In this document: positions 8,580 through 17,709 of the stretch, piece after piece | Position numbering within the stretch: position 1 is the stretch's first letter | Layout: every line of letters starts with the position of its first letter | Source of the DNA: Actinoplanes missouriensis 431 | Lineage (GTDB): Bacteria; Actinomycetota; Actinomycetes; Mycobacteriales; Micromonosporaceae | Reading direction: 5' to 3' | NCBI RefSeq assembly: GCF_000284295.1 | Contig: NC_017093.1 | Location: 6,324,001-6,388,000 of the forward strand | DNA: 64,000 nt | Notes under the pieces: generated by a model | Databases searched by the model: none | Seen by the model: only the letters and a program-made list of their open reading frames with translations | Told to the model about the DNA's origin: nothing | Program-made: the position numbers and the translations under genes

Positions 8580-9593
8580 ATGTGCGACAGTGCGACAGTG
8601 ACGGTCCGGCTTACACAGTTCGCGCACGGCGGTGGCTGTGCCTGCAAGATCCCGCCCGGCGAGCTGGAGGACGTGGTCTCCGGCCTGATCGGCGGCTCGG
8701 CCCCGCGCGGACCGGGCGAGCTGCTCGTCGGCCTGGACGACGGGGACGACGCCGCGGTGGTCCGGATCGCCGCCGGTACGGCCGTGGTCGCCACCGCTGA
8801 CTTCTTCACTCCGGTGGTGGACGACGCGTACGACTGGGGGCGGATCGCGGCCGCCAACGCGCTCTCCGACGTCTACGCGATGGGCGGGACGCCGGTGGTG
8901 GCGGTGAACCTGCTCGGCTGGCCCCGCGAGACACTGCCGATGGAACTGGCCGGCGAGGTGCTGCGCGGCGGCCTGGACGTCGCCCGGGAGGCGGGCTGCC
9001 ACGTGGCCGGCGGGCACAGCGTCGACGACCCGGAGCCGAAGTACGGCATGGCGGTGACGGGTGTCGCCGACCCGGCGCGGCTGATGCGCAACGACGCCGG
9101 GCGGCCCGGCATGCCGCTGACGCTCACCAAACCGCTCGGTATCGGCGTGCTGAACAGCCAGCACAAGTCGACGGGCGAGGTGTTCCCGCAGGCGGTCGCG
9201 GCGATGACCCGGCTCAACCGGGAGGCGTCCGAGGCCGCCCTGTCCGGCGGCGCGGTCTGCGCGACCGACGTGACCGGGTTCGGGCTGCTGGGGCATCTGC
9301 ACAAGCTGGCCCGGGCGAGCGGGGTGACGGCCCGGATCGACGCGGCGGCGGTCCCCTATCTGGAGGGGGCCCGGGAGGCGCTGAAGGACGGGTTCGTCAG
9401 CGGGGGCACACGGCGGAACCTGGAGTGGGTGCGCCCGAGCCTGGACTCCGGCGGGGTGGCCGAGGATGAGTTGCTGCTGCTCGCGGACGCGCAGACCTCG
9501 GGCGGGTTGCTGGTCGCGGGGGAGGTTCCCGGATATCCGGTGGTCGGTGAGCTGCTGCCCGCCCAGCCCGGCGTCACGGTCACCGTCCGCTGA
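8580..9593 (+). CDS. selD: Selenophosphate synthase SelD
   Basis: SelD makes selenophosphate from selenide and ATP, the selenium donor for SelA. The motif GGGCACKIPPG near residues 17-26 carries the catalytic cysteine (first Cys, not Sec) and the essential lysine. Downstream are the nucleotide-binding segments typical of the AIR-synthase fold (DDAAVVRI, TADFFTPVVDD, NALSDVYAMGG, and CATDVTGFGLLGH). At 337 aa the length is normal. Two starts are possible: ATG 8580 (used here) or GTG 8598; neither has a strong ribosome site. It is divergent from tRNA-Sec/selA, and its last 14 bases overlap the convergent HAD gene. All four sel genes are therefore within 4.3 kb. Confidence 0.95.
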   Translation: MCDSATVTVRLTQFAHGGGCACKIPPGELEDVVSGLIGGSAPRGPGELLVGLDDGDDAAVVRIAAGTAVVATADFFTPVVDDAYDWGRIAAANALSDVYAMGGTPVVAVNLLGWPRETLPMELAGEVLRGGLDVAREAGCHVAGGHSVDDPEPKYGMAVTGVADPARLMRNDAGRPGMPLTLTKPLGIGVLNSQHKSTGEVFPQAVAAMTRLNREASEAALSGGAVCATDVTGFGLLGHLHKLARASGVTARIDAAAVPYLEGAREALKDGFVSGGTRRNLEWVRPSLDSGGVAEDELLLLADAQTSGGLLVAGEVPGYPVVGELLPAQPGVTVTVR

Positions 9594-10245
9594 GGGGGTC
9601 CCTCCAGGCGGCGAGTGGAGGCAGCACGGCCCGCAGGTCGGGCCCGGTCACCGCGACGTGGGCGGCGGCCTGTGCCGCCGGGGTGGCGTTGAACGCGATC
9701 GCCAACCCGGCCTCCGCGAACAGCGGCAGATCCGACCGGCTGTCCCCGACCGCGGCGCACTCCCCCAGCCCGAACCCGAGCTCCCGCGCGACACTCCGGG
9801 CGAAATCGCGTTTGCCCTCTTCGTCGAGGTGCTCGGCGACCTGCCCGCTGTACCGCCCGCCGACGACCTCCAGACGCGGACCGCAGGACCGCTCGAATCC
9901 GAACCTTTCACACAGGTACGCCCCGACCGCGTCCCAGGCGAGCGTCGCGAGCACCGGCACGAGCCCGTGACCCCGGCACCACTCCACCGTCTCCGCGATC
10001 CCGTCGACGACCGGCAACGAGTCGAGGAATCCGCGCACGTCGGCGGGTGACCAGTCGGCCCATCCCCGGGCGTCGATCAGCGAGGCCTGCTGGTTGGTGA
10101 GGGTGCCGTCGTCGTACCGTGCCTCGGCGTCGCGGCAGAGCTCGGCGTGACCCAGCCGGTCGGCGAGGTGCTGCCCGCTGCTGGTGCCGGGAACCAGCGT
10201 CCCGTCGACGTCGAAGAAGACCGCTCCCCGGATCATGGATGTCAT
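9580..10245 (-). CDS. HAD-superfamily phosphatase, SerB-like
   Basis: The ATG at 10245 gives a 221-aa protein starting with the HAD motif I FFDVDGTLVPG near residue 9. Later parts fit motif II (VLATLAWD), motif III (a conserved Lys in EEGKRDFARS) and motif IV (AVGDSRSDLPLFAEAG). The overall layout is that of phosphoserine-phosphatase-like HAD enzymes of class IB. The physiological substrate is unknown; SerB-like proteins also include sugar and lipid phosphatases. It is convergent with selD with a 14-base overlap and divergent from the DinB gene. The start is not well marked by a ribosome site; an in-frame ATG at 10236 is also possible. Confidence 0.85.
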   Translation of the reverse strand: MTSMIRGAVFFDVDGTLVPGTSSGQHLADRLGHAELCRDAEARYDDGTLTNQQASLIDARGWADWSPADVRGFLDSLPVVDGIAETVEWCRGHGLVPVLATLAWDAVGAYLCERFGFERSCGPRLEVVGGRYSGQVAEHLDEEGKRDFARSVARELGFGLGECAAVGDSRSDLPLFAEAGLAIAFNATPAAQAAAHVAVTGPDLRAVLPPLAAWRDPLSGR

Positions 10246-10289
10246 CGTAGGGGCGCGGCCGGCCGGCCCGTCGATGGCAAGCTGCCGGT

Positions 10290-10877
10290 ATGACATCGCT
10301 CGATTTCAAGGCCGACCTGCACCGGTACCTGCGCGAGGCCCGCGAAGCCCTGCTCTGGAAATTGGAGGGCCTGCCGGAGTACGACATCCGGCGCCCGCTC
10401 CTGCCGACCGGCACCAACCTGCTCGGGCTGGTCAAGCACAACGCCGGGGTGGAGGCCGGCTACTTCGGAGCGACGTTCGGGCGGCCGTTCCCGGACGCCC
10501 TGCCGTGGATGGAGGTGGAGGCCGAGCCGAACGCGGACATGTGGGCCACCGCCGGCGAGTCGCGGGAGGAGATCGTCGGGCTCTACCAGCGGGTCTGCGC
10601 GCACTCCGACGCCACGATCGAGGCGCGTCCGCTGGACGCCGAGGGCCGGGTGCCGTGGTGGTCGCCGGAGCGGCAGGTGGTGACGCTGCACCGGATCCTG
10701 GTGCACGTGACGGCGGAGGCGCACCGGCACGCCGGGCACGCGGACATCGTGCGGGAGCTGATCGACGGGGACGCCGGGGTGCGCCGGACCAACAGCAACA
10801 TGCCCGACGAGGACCGGCAGTGGTGGTCGGCCTACCGCGACCGTCTCGAAACGGTGGCCCGGACCTTCCGGTCCTGA
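10290..10877 (+). CDS. DinB-family (DUF664-type) putative metal-dependent protein
   Basis: The 195-aa product is a four-helix-bundle protein of the DinB superfamily. A histidine in the KHNAGVE segment (about residue 50) and two more in HVTAEAHRHAGHAD (about 137-149) match the usual three-histidine metal site. Family members include thiol-dependent S-transferases using bacillithiol or mycothiol, but many are uncharacterised. In a mycothiol-making actinomycete a mycothiol-linked role is possible. It is divergent from the HAD gene (44 bases between starts) and there is no obvious link to the selenium genes. Confidence 0.8.
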   Translation: MTSLDFKADLHRYLREAREALLWKLEGLPEYDIRRPLLPTGTNLLGLVKHNAGVEAGYFGATFGRPFPDALPWMEVEAEPNADMWATAGESREEIVGLYQRVCAHSDATIEARPLDAEGRVPWWSPERQVVTLHRILVHVTAEAHRHAGHADIVRELIDGDAGVRRTNSNMPDEDRQWWSAYRDRLETVARTFRS

Positions 10878-10974
10878 CCGGGAAGGACCCGCAGCACCTC
10901 GCCATCGCGCCGCCAGAAGACCTCACCTCGGTCGCCCGGTCCAGGCCGTCGATGGCGGCGCCGGCCAGGCCTGA

Positions 10975-10998
10975 GGGGCACGCATCGCGGCGTGCCCC
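10975..10998 (-). terminator. Hairpin terminator of the 11010-12620 chemoreceptor gene
   Basis: A 9-bp stem (GGGGCACGC with its complement) and a six-base loop lie 11 bases past the stop codon of the minus-strand chemoreceptor gene. Confidence 0.65.
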
Positions 10999-11009
10999 CG
11001 TAGCCGGCG

Positions 11010-12620
11010 TCAGATCCGGTACGCGGAGACGGTCTGCTGCAGCTCCGCGGCGGTGCGTGCCAGATCCGCCGCGGTCTGCTGGGTCTCGGTCGCGCCGCTG
11101 GTGACCTGCCGGGTCGCCTCGGCGACCGCGGCGATCGTGTCCGCGATGCTGACCGAGCCCTGCGCCGCGTCGTTCACGCTGCGGGAGATCTCCGCGGTGG
11201 TCGCCGTCTGCTCCTCGACCGCCGCGGCGATGGTCGTGGTGTAGTCGTTGACCGTCGCGATGACCTGGCCGATCTCCTGGATCGCGGTCACCGCCGACCC
11301 GCTCTCCGCCTGGATCGCCGCCACCTGCGCGGTGATCTCCTGGGTGGCCCGGGCGGTCTCCTGCGCCAGGTCCTTGACCTCGGAGGCGACCACGGCGAAG
11401 CCCTTGCCCTGCTCACCGGCGCGAGCGGCCTCGATGGTGGCGTTCAGGGCGAGCAGGTTGGTCTGCTCGGCGATCGAGGTGATCATCGCGACGACCGTGC
11501 CGATCTGCGCCGAGGCCTCGCCGAGACGCGCGACGCTGGCGTTGGTGGACTCGGCGGCACGCGACGCCTCGGCCGCCACGCCGGCGGCCTGGTTCGCGTT
11601 CGTCGAGATCTCCCGGATGGAGACGCCCATCTCGTCAGCGCCGGCCGAGAGCGTCTGCACGCTTGTCGACACCTGCCCGGCCGACTCGGAGACTGTGTCG
11701 ACCTGCGCGGCGGTCTCCTCCGCCGACGCGGAGAGCTGTGCGGCGACCGCCGACATCTCCTCCGAGGCCGAGGCGAGCACCGTCGAGCTGTCGGTGATCC
11801 GGCCGACCATGGTCGACATCGCCGCGACGGTGGTGTTGAGGGCCTCGGACATCCGGCCCACCTCGTCGGTGCTGTCGACCGGCACCCGGGCGGTGAGGTC
11901 ACCGCCGGCGACCCGGCCCAGCGCCTCGACGGTCCGGACCAGCGGTTTCACGATCAGGCGGGCGATCGCGGCGGCCAGCAGCAGGCCCAGCACGGTGCAG
12001 CAGGCGAGGAGCGTGATCACCGTGGTGCGGGTCGACTCGTACCGGCTCTGGGCGAGGGCCTCCTGTTCGGTGCCCGCTTTCAGCGTCTCGTCGGCGAGCG
12101 TGGTCAGGTCGGTGCGCACGGCCGTGGCCCGTTCGGCGATCTCGCCGTCCCGCAACGCGGCCAGTTTGCCGGTCTCGCCGGCTGCGGCCAGCGGCAGCAG
12201 CTCGTTGTCGAGGGTGTCGGTGAACTGCTTCCAGTCCGCGTCGAACGCGGTGAGGGCCTCGGCCGCCACCGGGCTGACCGAGAACGTGCGGTACGTGTCC
12301 GCGTACCCGGTGACCTGATTCTGAGCCGTGGTGACGGCCTTCTCGGCGGTGGCGCGCTGCGCGTCGGTGCTCGCCAGCTGGTAGTCGTCCATGCCGAGCC
12401 ACACACGGTTGACGGCGCTGCGCAGGCTGCCGATCGTGTTGAGCTCGTCGTTCATCACGTAGGCCCGCTTGACCTGGTCGTTGGTGGTGCCCAGGCTGTT
12501 CAGCGCGTAGAGGCCGTTGCCGATGCCGGCCACCGCGACGACGCCGACCGCCGCCATGATCTTGGTGCTGACCCGCCAGTTGCCCAGGAGGCGCTGCAGG
12601 GGGTTCACGTGCGCGGCCAT
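11010..12620 (-). CDS. Methyl-accepting chemotaxis protein
   Basis: GAGGAGAACC precedes the ATG. The 536-aa receptor has a first membrane helix at about residues 21-41, an extracytoplasmic four-helix-bundle sensor (about 42-195, rich in Ala/Thr/Glu and with no cofactor motif), a second helix near 200-220, a HAMP domain (IVKPLVRTVEALGRVAGGDL) and a long cytoplasmic coiled-coil signalling domain. The hairpin tip is the classic SIAEQTNLLALNATIEAARAG. No C-terminal CheR-tethering pentapeptide is present. It is a stand-alone gene between the selenium and formate dehydrogenase genes; the ligand is unknown. A related receptor is encoded at 50421. Confidence 0.92.
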   Translation of the reverse strand: MAAHVNPLQRLLGNWRVSTKIMAAVGVVAVAGIGNGLYALNSLGTTNDQVKRAYVMNDELNTIGSLRSAVNRVWLGMDDYQLASTDAQRATAEKAVTTAQNQVTGYADTYRTFSVSPVAAEALTAFDADWKQFTDTLDNELLPLAAAGETGKLAALRDGEIAERATAVRTDLTTLADETLKAGTEQEALAQSRYESTRTTVITLLACCTVLGLLLAAAIARLIVKPLVRTVEALGRVAGGDLTARVPVDSTDEVGRMSEALNTTVAAMSTMVGRITDSSTVLASASEEMSAVAAQLSASAEETAAQVDTVSESAGQVSTSVQTLSAGADEMGVSIREISTNANQAAGVAAEASRAAESTNASVARLGEASAQIGTVVAMITSIAEQTNLLALNATIEAARAGEQGKGFAVVASEVKDLAQETARATQEITAQVAAIQAESGSAVTAIQEIGQVIATVNDYTTTIAAAVEEQTATTAEISRSVNDAAQGSVSIADTIAAVAEATRQVTSGATETQQTAADLARTAAELQQTVSAYRI

Positions 12621-12699
12621 GGTTCTCCTCGGCGGTCGTGGGTGCGTACACGCCTAAGGTCGGACGCATCGGCCGCGGGAGTAGTGCAAACGGGTTGCT

Positions 12700-13596
12700 T
12701 CAGCGGTTCAGACGTTCCCGTTGCGGGATCACCGTGTACTTCGGGTCCTTGGCGGACGCGATGCCGCCGTCGAAGATGCCGAAGCGGGTCGCCAGGGAGG
12801 CCGCCAGCAACGACGCTCCGGACAGGGCGGAGACGACCCGGCTGCGGCGTCCGAGCAGGGCGCCGGCCACGCCGAGGGCGGTCAGCGTGCGGCCCGCGCG
12901 GAGCAGCCGCCCCGGACGGCCCTGCGCGTACGGCTCGCTCAGGATGCCTTTCGTGGTTTCCACGCGGTGAGCGCCGTAGAGCTCCATCGCCGCGCCGAGC
13001 ACGGCCATGGTGCGGGCCGGGACGGTCTCGCTGGGCGGCGCCGCTATCAGGCCCACGCCGGCGCCGCTGGCCAGGGCGCTTCCGGCGAAGACGAACGGGA
13101 GCTCGGGATAGGCGGCGTGCCAGCTCGGGGTGGCGGTGTCGGCGAGCAGGACGGCGGTGTAGGTCGCCAGCGCGGGTGCGAGGGCTGCGGCCGCGTACCC
13201 GCCGGTGGCGCCGATCCGGGGCAGGCGGAGCACCTCCGCCCCGGCGGCGACGCCGGCCGCCCCGCCGAACGCGCTGAGGATCCAGGTGCCGACCGACATC
13301 GGTGAGGTCAGCTTCGCGACCCGGAGCATGTGGTGGAAACGTTCCGGCCGGCCCAGGTCGTTGATCAGGAAATACGTGCTGGCGCCGAGGGCGCCCAGCG
13401 CGGTGAGCCGGCCGGCCCGGCGCAGGCCGGGCCGGTTCGTGGCGTCGCCGCCCGCGGCCAGCAGCGCGGAGCCGGCGGCCAGGCCACCGGTGAAGAGGTA
13501 GGCGGCGATGTCGTGGTGCCAGACCGCCGGGCGCACGATCGGCCGGCCGTAGTAGGAGCGGAACTCGGCGGGCGGAACCATGGCGCGGTCCTTCAT
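12700..13596 (-). CDS. NrfD-family membrane subunit of formate dehydrogenase
   Basis: The ATG at 13596 follows GGGAGGGA and overlaps the stop of the iron-sulfur subunit as ATGA, so the two are translationally coupled. The 298-aa protein has about eight hydrophobic helices and the NrfD/PsrC pattern (WHHDIAAYLFTGGLAAGS at the start, LGRPERFHHMLRV, then SPMSVGTW). NrfD proteins anchor molybdoenzymes to the membrane and pass electrons to quinone without haem. It replaces the cytochrome b subunit of the E. coli enzyme, as is usual in actinomycetes. It is the last gene of the fdh operon. Confidence 0.87.
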   Translation of the reverse strand: MKDRAMVPPAEFRSYYGRPIVRPAVWHHDIAAYLFTGGLAAGSALLAAGGDATNRPGLRRAGRLTALGALGASTYFLINDLGRPERFHHMLRVAKLTSPMSVGTWILSAFGGAAGVAAGAEVLRLPRIGATGGYAAAALAPALATYTAVLLADTATPSWHAAYPELPFVFAGSALASGAGVGLIAAPPSETVPARTMAVLGAAMELYGAHRVETTKGILSEPYAQGRPGRLLRAGRTLTALGVAGALLGRRSRVVSALSGASLLAASLATRFGIFDGGIASAKDPKYTVIPQRERLNR

Positions 13597-14453
13597 CGGT
13601 TCCCTCCCAGGAACGACACGGCGACGGCGGCGGCCATCGCCAGGCCGGCCAGTCCCGCGCGCTTCCACATGGCCGGCAGATCACGGGTGGTGACGATCGG
13701 GTCCGGCGGCAGGCCGTAGACCTCGGGCTCGTCGAGGAGCAGGAAGAACGCGCCGTCACCGCCGACGCCGTCGTCCGGGTCGTGGCCGTAGAGCCGGGCG
13801 CCCTCGACCTTCGTCACCCGTTCCCGGGCGCGTTCCCGCAGCTCGTCGAGCTCACCGTACTGGATGGACTGGGTCGGGCAGGCCTGCGCGCACGCCGGTG
13901 TCAGGCCGTCGCCGATCCGGTCATAACACAACGTGCACTTCCACGCCCGCCCGTCGTCCTTGCGCTGGTCGATCACGCCGTACGGGCAGGCCGGAATGCA
14001 GTAGCCGCACCCGTTGCAGACGTCCTCCTGCACCACCACCGTGCCGAATTCGGTGCGGAACAGCGCGCCGGTCGGGCAGACGTCGAGGCAGCCGGCGTGG
14101 GTGCAGTGCTTGCACACGTTGGACATCATCAGCCAGCGGAAATCCGGCGCGGCCGGGGCCCCGCCGGCGACCGCGAGGGCATCGACAGCGGGTGGCGCGG
14201 GCGCGGCCGGCTGCTCGATGAACGCCACATGCCGCCACGAGTCCGCGGAGAGCCCGCCGGTGTTGTCGTAGGAGTGGCCGAGCAGGTTGAACCCGTCGTC
14301 GGGTACGGCGTTCCACTCCTTGCAGGCGACCTCGCACGCCTTGCACCCGATGCAGACGCTGGTGTCGGTGAAGAATCCCATCCGCGGCGGCGGCTCGGTG
14401 TAGCCCGCGTCCGCTGCCGGGTCGAGCGGGCCGTACAGGCTATTGGTCCCCAT
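13593..14453 (-). CDS. Formate dehydrogenase iron-sulfur subunit
   Basis: The protein (286 aa) carries four clusters of cysteines typical of four [4Fe-4S] centres: CIGCKACEVAC near residue 34, CKHCTHAGCLDVCPTG near 113, CNGCGYCIPACPYG near 145, and CTLCYDRI with CAQACPT near 172-193. A single hydrophobic helix near the C-terminus (AGLAGLAMAAAVAVSFLGG) would tether it to the membrane. It links the catalytic subunit to the NrfD anchor. Its start overlaps the 3' end of fdhA by 14 bases and its stop overlaps the NrfD start by four bases, so the three genes form one operon. Confidence 0.93.
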   Translation of the reverse strand: MGTNSLYGPLDPAADAGYTEPPPRMGFFTDTSVCIGCKACEVACKEWNAVPDDGFNLLGHSYDNTGGLSADSWRHVAFIEQPAAPAPPAVDALAVAGGAPAAPDFRWLMMSNVCKHCTHAGCLDVCPTGALFRTEFGTVVVQEDVCNGCGYCIPACPYGVIDQRKDDGRAWKCTLCYDRIGDGLTPACAQACPTQSIQYGELDELRERARERVTKVEGARLYGHDPDDGVGGDGAFFLLLDEPEVYGLPPDPIVTTRDLPAMWKRAGLAGLAMAAAVAVSFLGGNR

Positions 14454-17400
14454 CCGCCCGCCTCCGGTAGTCGTTGACGTAGTCGATCAGCGCCGGGCCG
14501 GTCGGGCGGCGCCCGGGACGGATGTCGCAGGTGCCGACCTTGCTCTCCTGGATGAGCACGTTCGGGTCCAGCACGATGCCGATCAGGTCGTTCGCGGAGT
14601 CCCCGGTGACCAGGCCGGAGCTCCCCCAGTGGTACGGCAGCCAGATCTGGTGCACGACGCGGCCGTCGATGCGCAGCGGCCGGAGCCGGTCGGTGATCAT
14701 GACCCGGGCCTCGATGGCGGCGCGGGTGGTGACGATGTGCGCCCAGCCGAGATGCTCCAGGCCGCGTTCCGCGGCCAGCCGCGGGGAGACCTCGACGAAC
14801 ATCTCCGGCTGCAGTTCCGACAGGTACGCGAGTTGCCGGCTCATGCCCCCGGCGGTGTGATGCTCGGTCAGCCGGCTGGTGGTGAAGACGTAGGGGAACA
14901 CCTCGGAGATCGGGTTCGACGGGTTCTCCGACCGCTCGTAGCGCTTGCGCGTCGGGTTGGCCCGCTGGCCGTAGAGCGGGTTCGCCACCGGCGACTCGTC
15001 CGGCTCGTAGTGGGTCGGCAGCGGCCCGTCGATCAGCCCGCTCGGCGCGTACAGCCAGCCCTTGCCGTCGCCCTGCATGATGAACGCGTCGTCCCCGGCG
15101 ATCGCCTCCACGCCCGCCGCGCCCTCCGGCGGCCGGTACGACGGCGGCTTGGTCTTCTCGAAGTCGGGCACGTCGTAGCCCGTCCACTCGCCCGCGTCCG
15201 GATCCCACCAGACGTACTTCTTCCGCTCCGACCACGGTCGCCCCTCCGGGTCCGCGGAGGCGCGGTTGTAGAGCGTGCGCCGGTCGGCGGGCCACGCCCA
15301 GCCCCACTCCCGGGCCACCCAGTCCTGCTCGCGGCCGGGCTTACGGCGGGCGGCCTGGTTGACGCCGTCCTTGAACACGCCCGAGTAGATCCAGCAGCCA
15401 CAGGCCGTCGAGCCGTCGGCCTTGAGGTCGGTGAATCCGGAGACCACCGACCGGTCGGCGACGCGATAGCCGTTGATCTCGCGCAGCACGTCCTCACCGC
15501 TCGGCTCGTCGCCGTGGACCTCGTAGTCCCAGTTCAGCTTGAGCAGCCCCTGGTCGCGGTCCCGGGTCGAGGAGGCCAGCTTCTCCCGGATCCGCCGGCC
15601 GAGGTGGTAGAAGAACCACAGCTCGGAACGGCAGTCGCCCGGCGGGTCCAGGGCCTTCTCGCGCCACTGCAGCATCCGCTGGGTCTGGGTGAACGTGCCC
15701 TCCTTCTCCGCGTGCGACGCGGCCGGCAGGAAGAAGACCTCGGTCCGGCACTCGGACGGCACGATCTCGCCGGTGGCGATCTCCGGCCCGTCCTTCCAGA
15801 AGGTCGCGCTCTCGATCATGAACAGGTCCCGGACGACGAGCCAGTCGAGGTTCGCCATGCCGAGCCGCTGCGCCTTGCCGTGCGCCGAGCCGACCGCCGG
15901 GTTCTGCCCGAGCAGGAAGTACCCCCTGATCTTCCCGTCGATCATGTCGAGGACCTGCTGATACGTACCGTGATCGCCGGTCAGGCGCGGCAGCCAGCCG
16001 AAGCCCCAGTCGTTCTCCGCAGTCGCCGCGTCGCCCCAGTAGGCCTTGAGCAGACTGACCGCATAGGACTCCGCGTTGGCCCAGAAGCCCTTCTGCTCCG
16101 GGTGGCGGATCTCGTCGACCCACTTCTGGAACGTCTCGTGCTGCCGATGGTGCGGCATCGGCAGGTATCCGGGCAGCAGGTTGAACAGCGTCGGGATGTC
16201 GGTCGACCCCTGGATGCTGGCGTGGCCGCGCAGCGCCATCACCCCGCCGCCGGGCCGTCCCATGTTGCCGAGCAGCAGCTGGATGATCGCGCCGGTCCGG
16301 ATGTACTGCACGCCGACGCTGTGCTGCGTCCAGCCCACCGAGTAGACGAGCGCGGTGGTGCGCTCCCGGCCGGAGTTGGCGGTCCAGGCCTCACACACCG
16401 CGAGAAACTGCTTTTCGGGTACGCCACAGACCCGCTCGACGACCTCCGGTGTGTACCGGGCGTAGTGCCGTTTCAGGATCTGATAGACGCAGCGCGGATC
16501 CTGCAGCGTCGGATCGCGGGGAACGTCAGCCGGGATCGGCGGGCCGTGCGACTCCTGTTCCAGGCCGGAGGCGGTCTCCCGGTCGGCGTGCGCCTCGCCC
16601 TCCTCCTGGCCCATGTGCTGCTGCCCCGCGTACTGCCAGCTGGACTGGTCGTACACGTTCAGCTCGGGGTCGAACCCGGAGAACAGCCCGTCGAGCTCCT
16701 CGGTGTCCTGGAACTCCTCGCTCACGATCATGGACGCATTGGTGTACGCGACGACGTACTCCCGGAAGTCCTTCTCGTTGCTGAGGATGTAGTTGACCAC
16801 CCCACCCAGGAACGCGATGTCCGCCCCGGCGCGCACCGGCACGAACTCGTCGGCGAGCGCGCTGGTCCGCGTGAACCGCGGATCGACGTGGATGATCTTC
16901 GCACCGCGATTCTTGGCCTCGACCACGTACTGGAAACCCACCGGGTGGGCCTCCGCCATGTTCGAGCCCTGAATGACGATGCAGTCGGCGTTAGCCAGAT
17001 CCTGGAGGAATCCGGTGGCCCCGCCACGGCCGAAGCTGGTTCCCAGACCGGGAACGGTGGCGGAGTGTCAAATGCGCGCCTGGTTCTCGATCTGTATCGC
17101 GCCCATCGCCGTGAACAGCTTCTTGATCAGGTAGTTCTCTTCGTTGTCGAGGGTCGCCCCACCGAGACTCGAGATGCCGAGCGTGCGGTTCAGCGGGCGG
17201 CCGTCGGAGTCGGTGTCCTCCCAGGTCTCCTCGCGGGCCGCGATCACCCGGTCGGCGATCATGTCCATCGCCGTGTCGAGGTCGAGCTCCTCCCAATCGG
17301 TCGCGTAGGGCCGCCGATAGAGGACCGTCTTGATCCGGCGGTCGCTGGTGACCAGGCTCTTGCTCGCCGAGCCCTTCGGGCAGAGCCGCCCCTGGGAGAT

Positions 17401-17637
17401 CGGGCTGTCCGGGTCGCCCTCGATCTGGACGACCTCGCCGTCCTTCACGAAGATCCGCTGGCCGCAGCCGACCGCACAATAGGGGCACACCGATCGCGCC
17501 ATCGTGTCAGCGGTCTCGGTCCGTGCTTGCAGACTGCGCGAACGGGTGGACTGCGCGGCGGCGCCCCGCCCCAGCGGGTCGGTGCCGGTCAGCTGCCGGT
17601 AGACCGGCCAGCCTTCGATCCAGGTGCGCACGCCCAT
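14440..17637 (-). CDS. fdhA: Selenocysteine-containing formate dehydrogenase, catalytic subunit (UGA = Sec)
   Basis: This bis-MGD molybdenum or tungsten enzyme oxidises formate to CO2. The gene is continuous only if the in-frame TGA at 17068-17070 is read as selenocysteine: NQARI-Sec-HSATVPGLG matches the active-site segment of Sec formate dehydrogenases. The total length is 1065 residues. The N-terminal [4Fe-4S] site is CPYCAVGC with LCPKG downstream. After Sec come FGRGGATG and the cofactor-binding domains, including ADCIVIQGSNMAEAHPVGF. No twin-arginine signal is visible, so the subunit probably faces the cytoplasm. The start at ATG 17637 is supported by an actinomycete-typical opening (GVRTWIEGWPVYRQL). 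A SECIS hairpin lies directly after the TGA. Automatic annotation would split this gene in two. The operon continues with the iron-sulfur and NrfD subunits. Confidence 0.94.
17039..17070 (-). promoter_or_regulatory. Bacterial SECIS element with the Sec UGA codon
   Basis: On the minus strand, TGA (17070-17068) is followed by 18 bases and then a GGUCU loop closed by a perfect 6-bp stem (GUUCCC / GGGAAC). The loop sequence and its 18-base distance from the UGA match the E. coli fdhF SECIS as I know it. SelB encoded at 5316 would bind the loop. Confidence 0.9.
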
Positions 17638-17656
17638 GTGATCGACACTAACCCCG

Positions 17657-17673
17657 GTGCGCGCAATACGCAC
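17657..17673. promoter_or_regulatory. Small inverted repeat between fdhA and the HEAT-repeat gene
   Basis: GTGCG and CGCAC arms flank a seven-base spacer in the 72-base divergent gap. It may be an operator for either gene, but no regulator is known. Confidence 0.3.
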
Positions 17674-17709
17674 GATATGGGGAATTGCAACCGGCGACGG
17701 CCGACCACC

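Noticed and set aside
17068..17070. Frameshift or pseudogene reading of the fdhA TGA
   Set aside because: The frame does not change across the TGA, the flanks match the Sec motif, a SECIS follows at the right distance, and all sel genes are present.
14443..17709. Plus-strand open frame antisense to the whole fdhA gene, continuous with the HEAT-repeat gene
   Set aside because: It mirrors fdhA, has no recognisable protein, and the real gene begins at 17710 where HEAT repeats start. Long antisense frames are common at this GC content.
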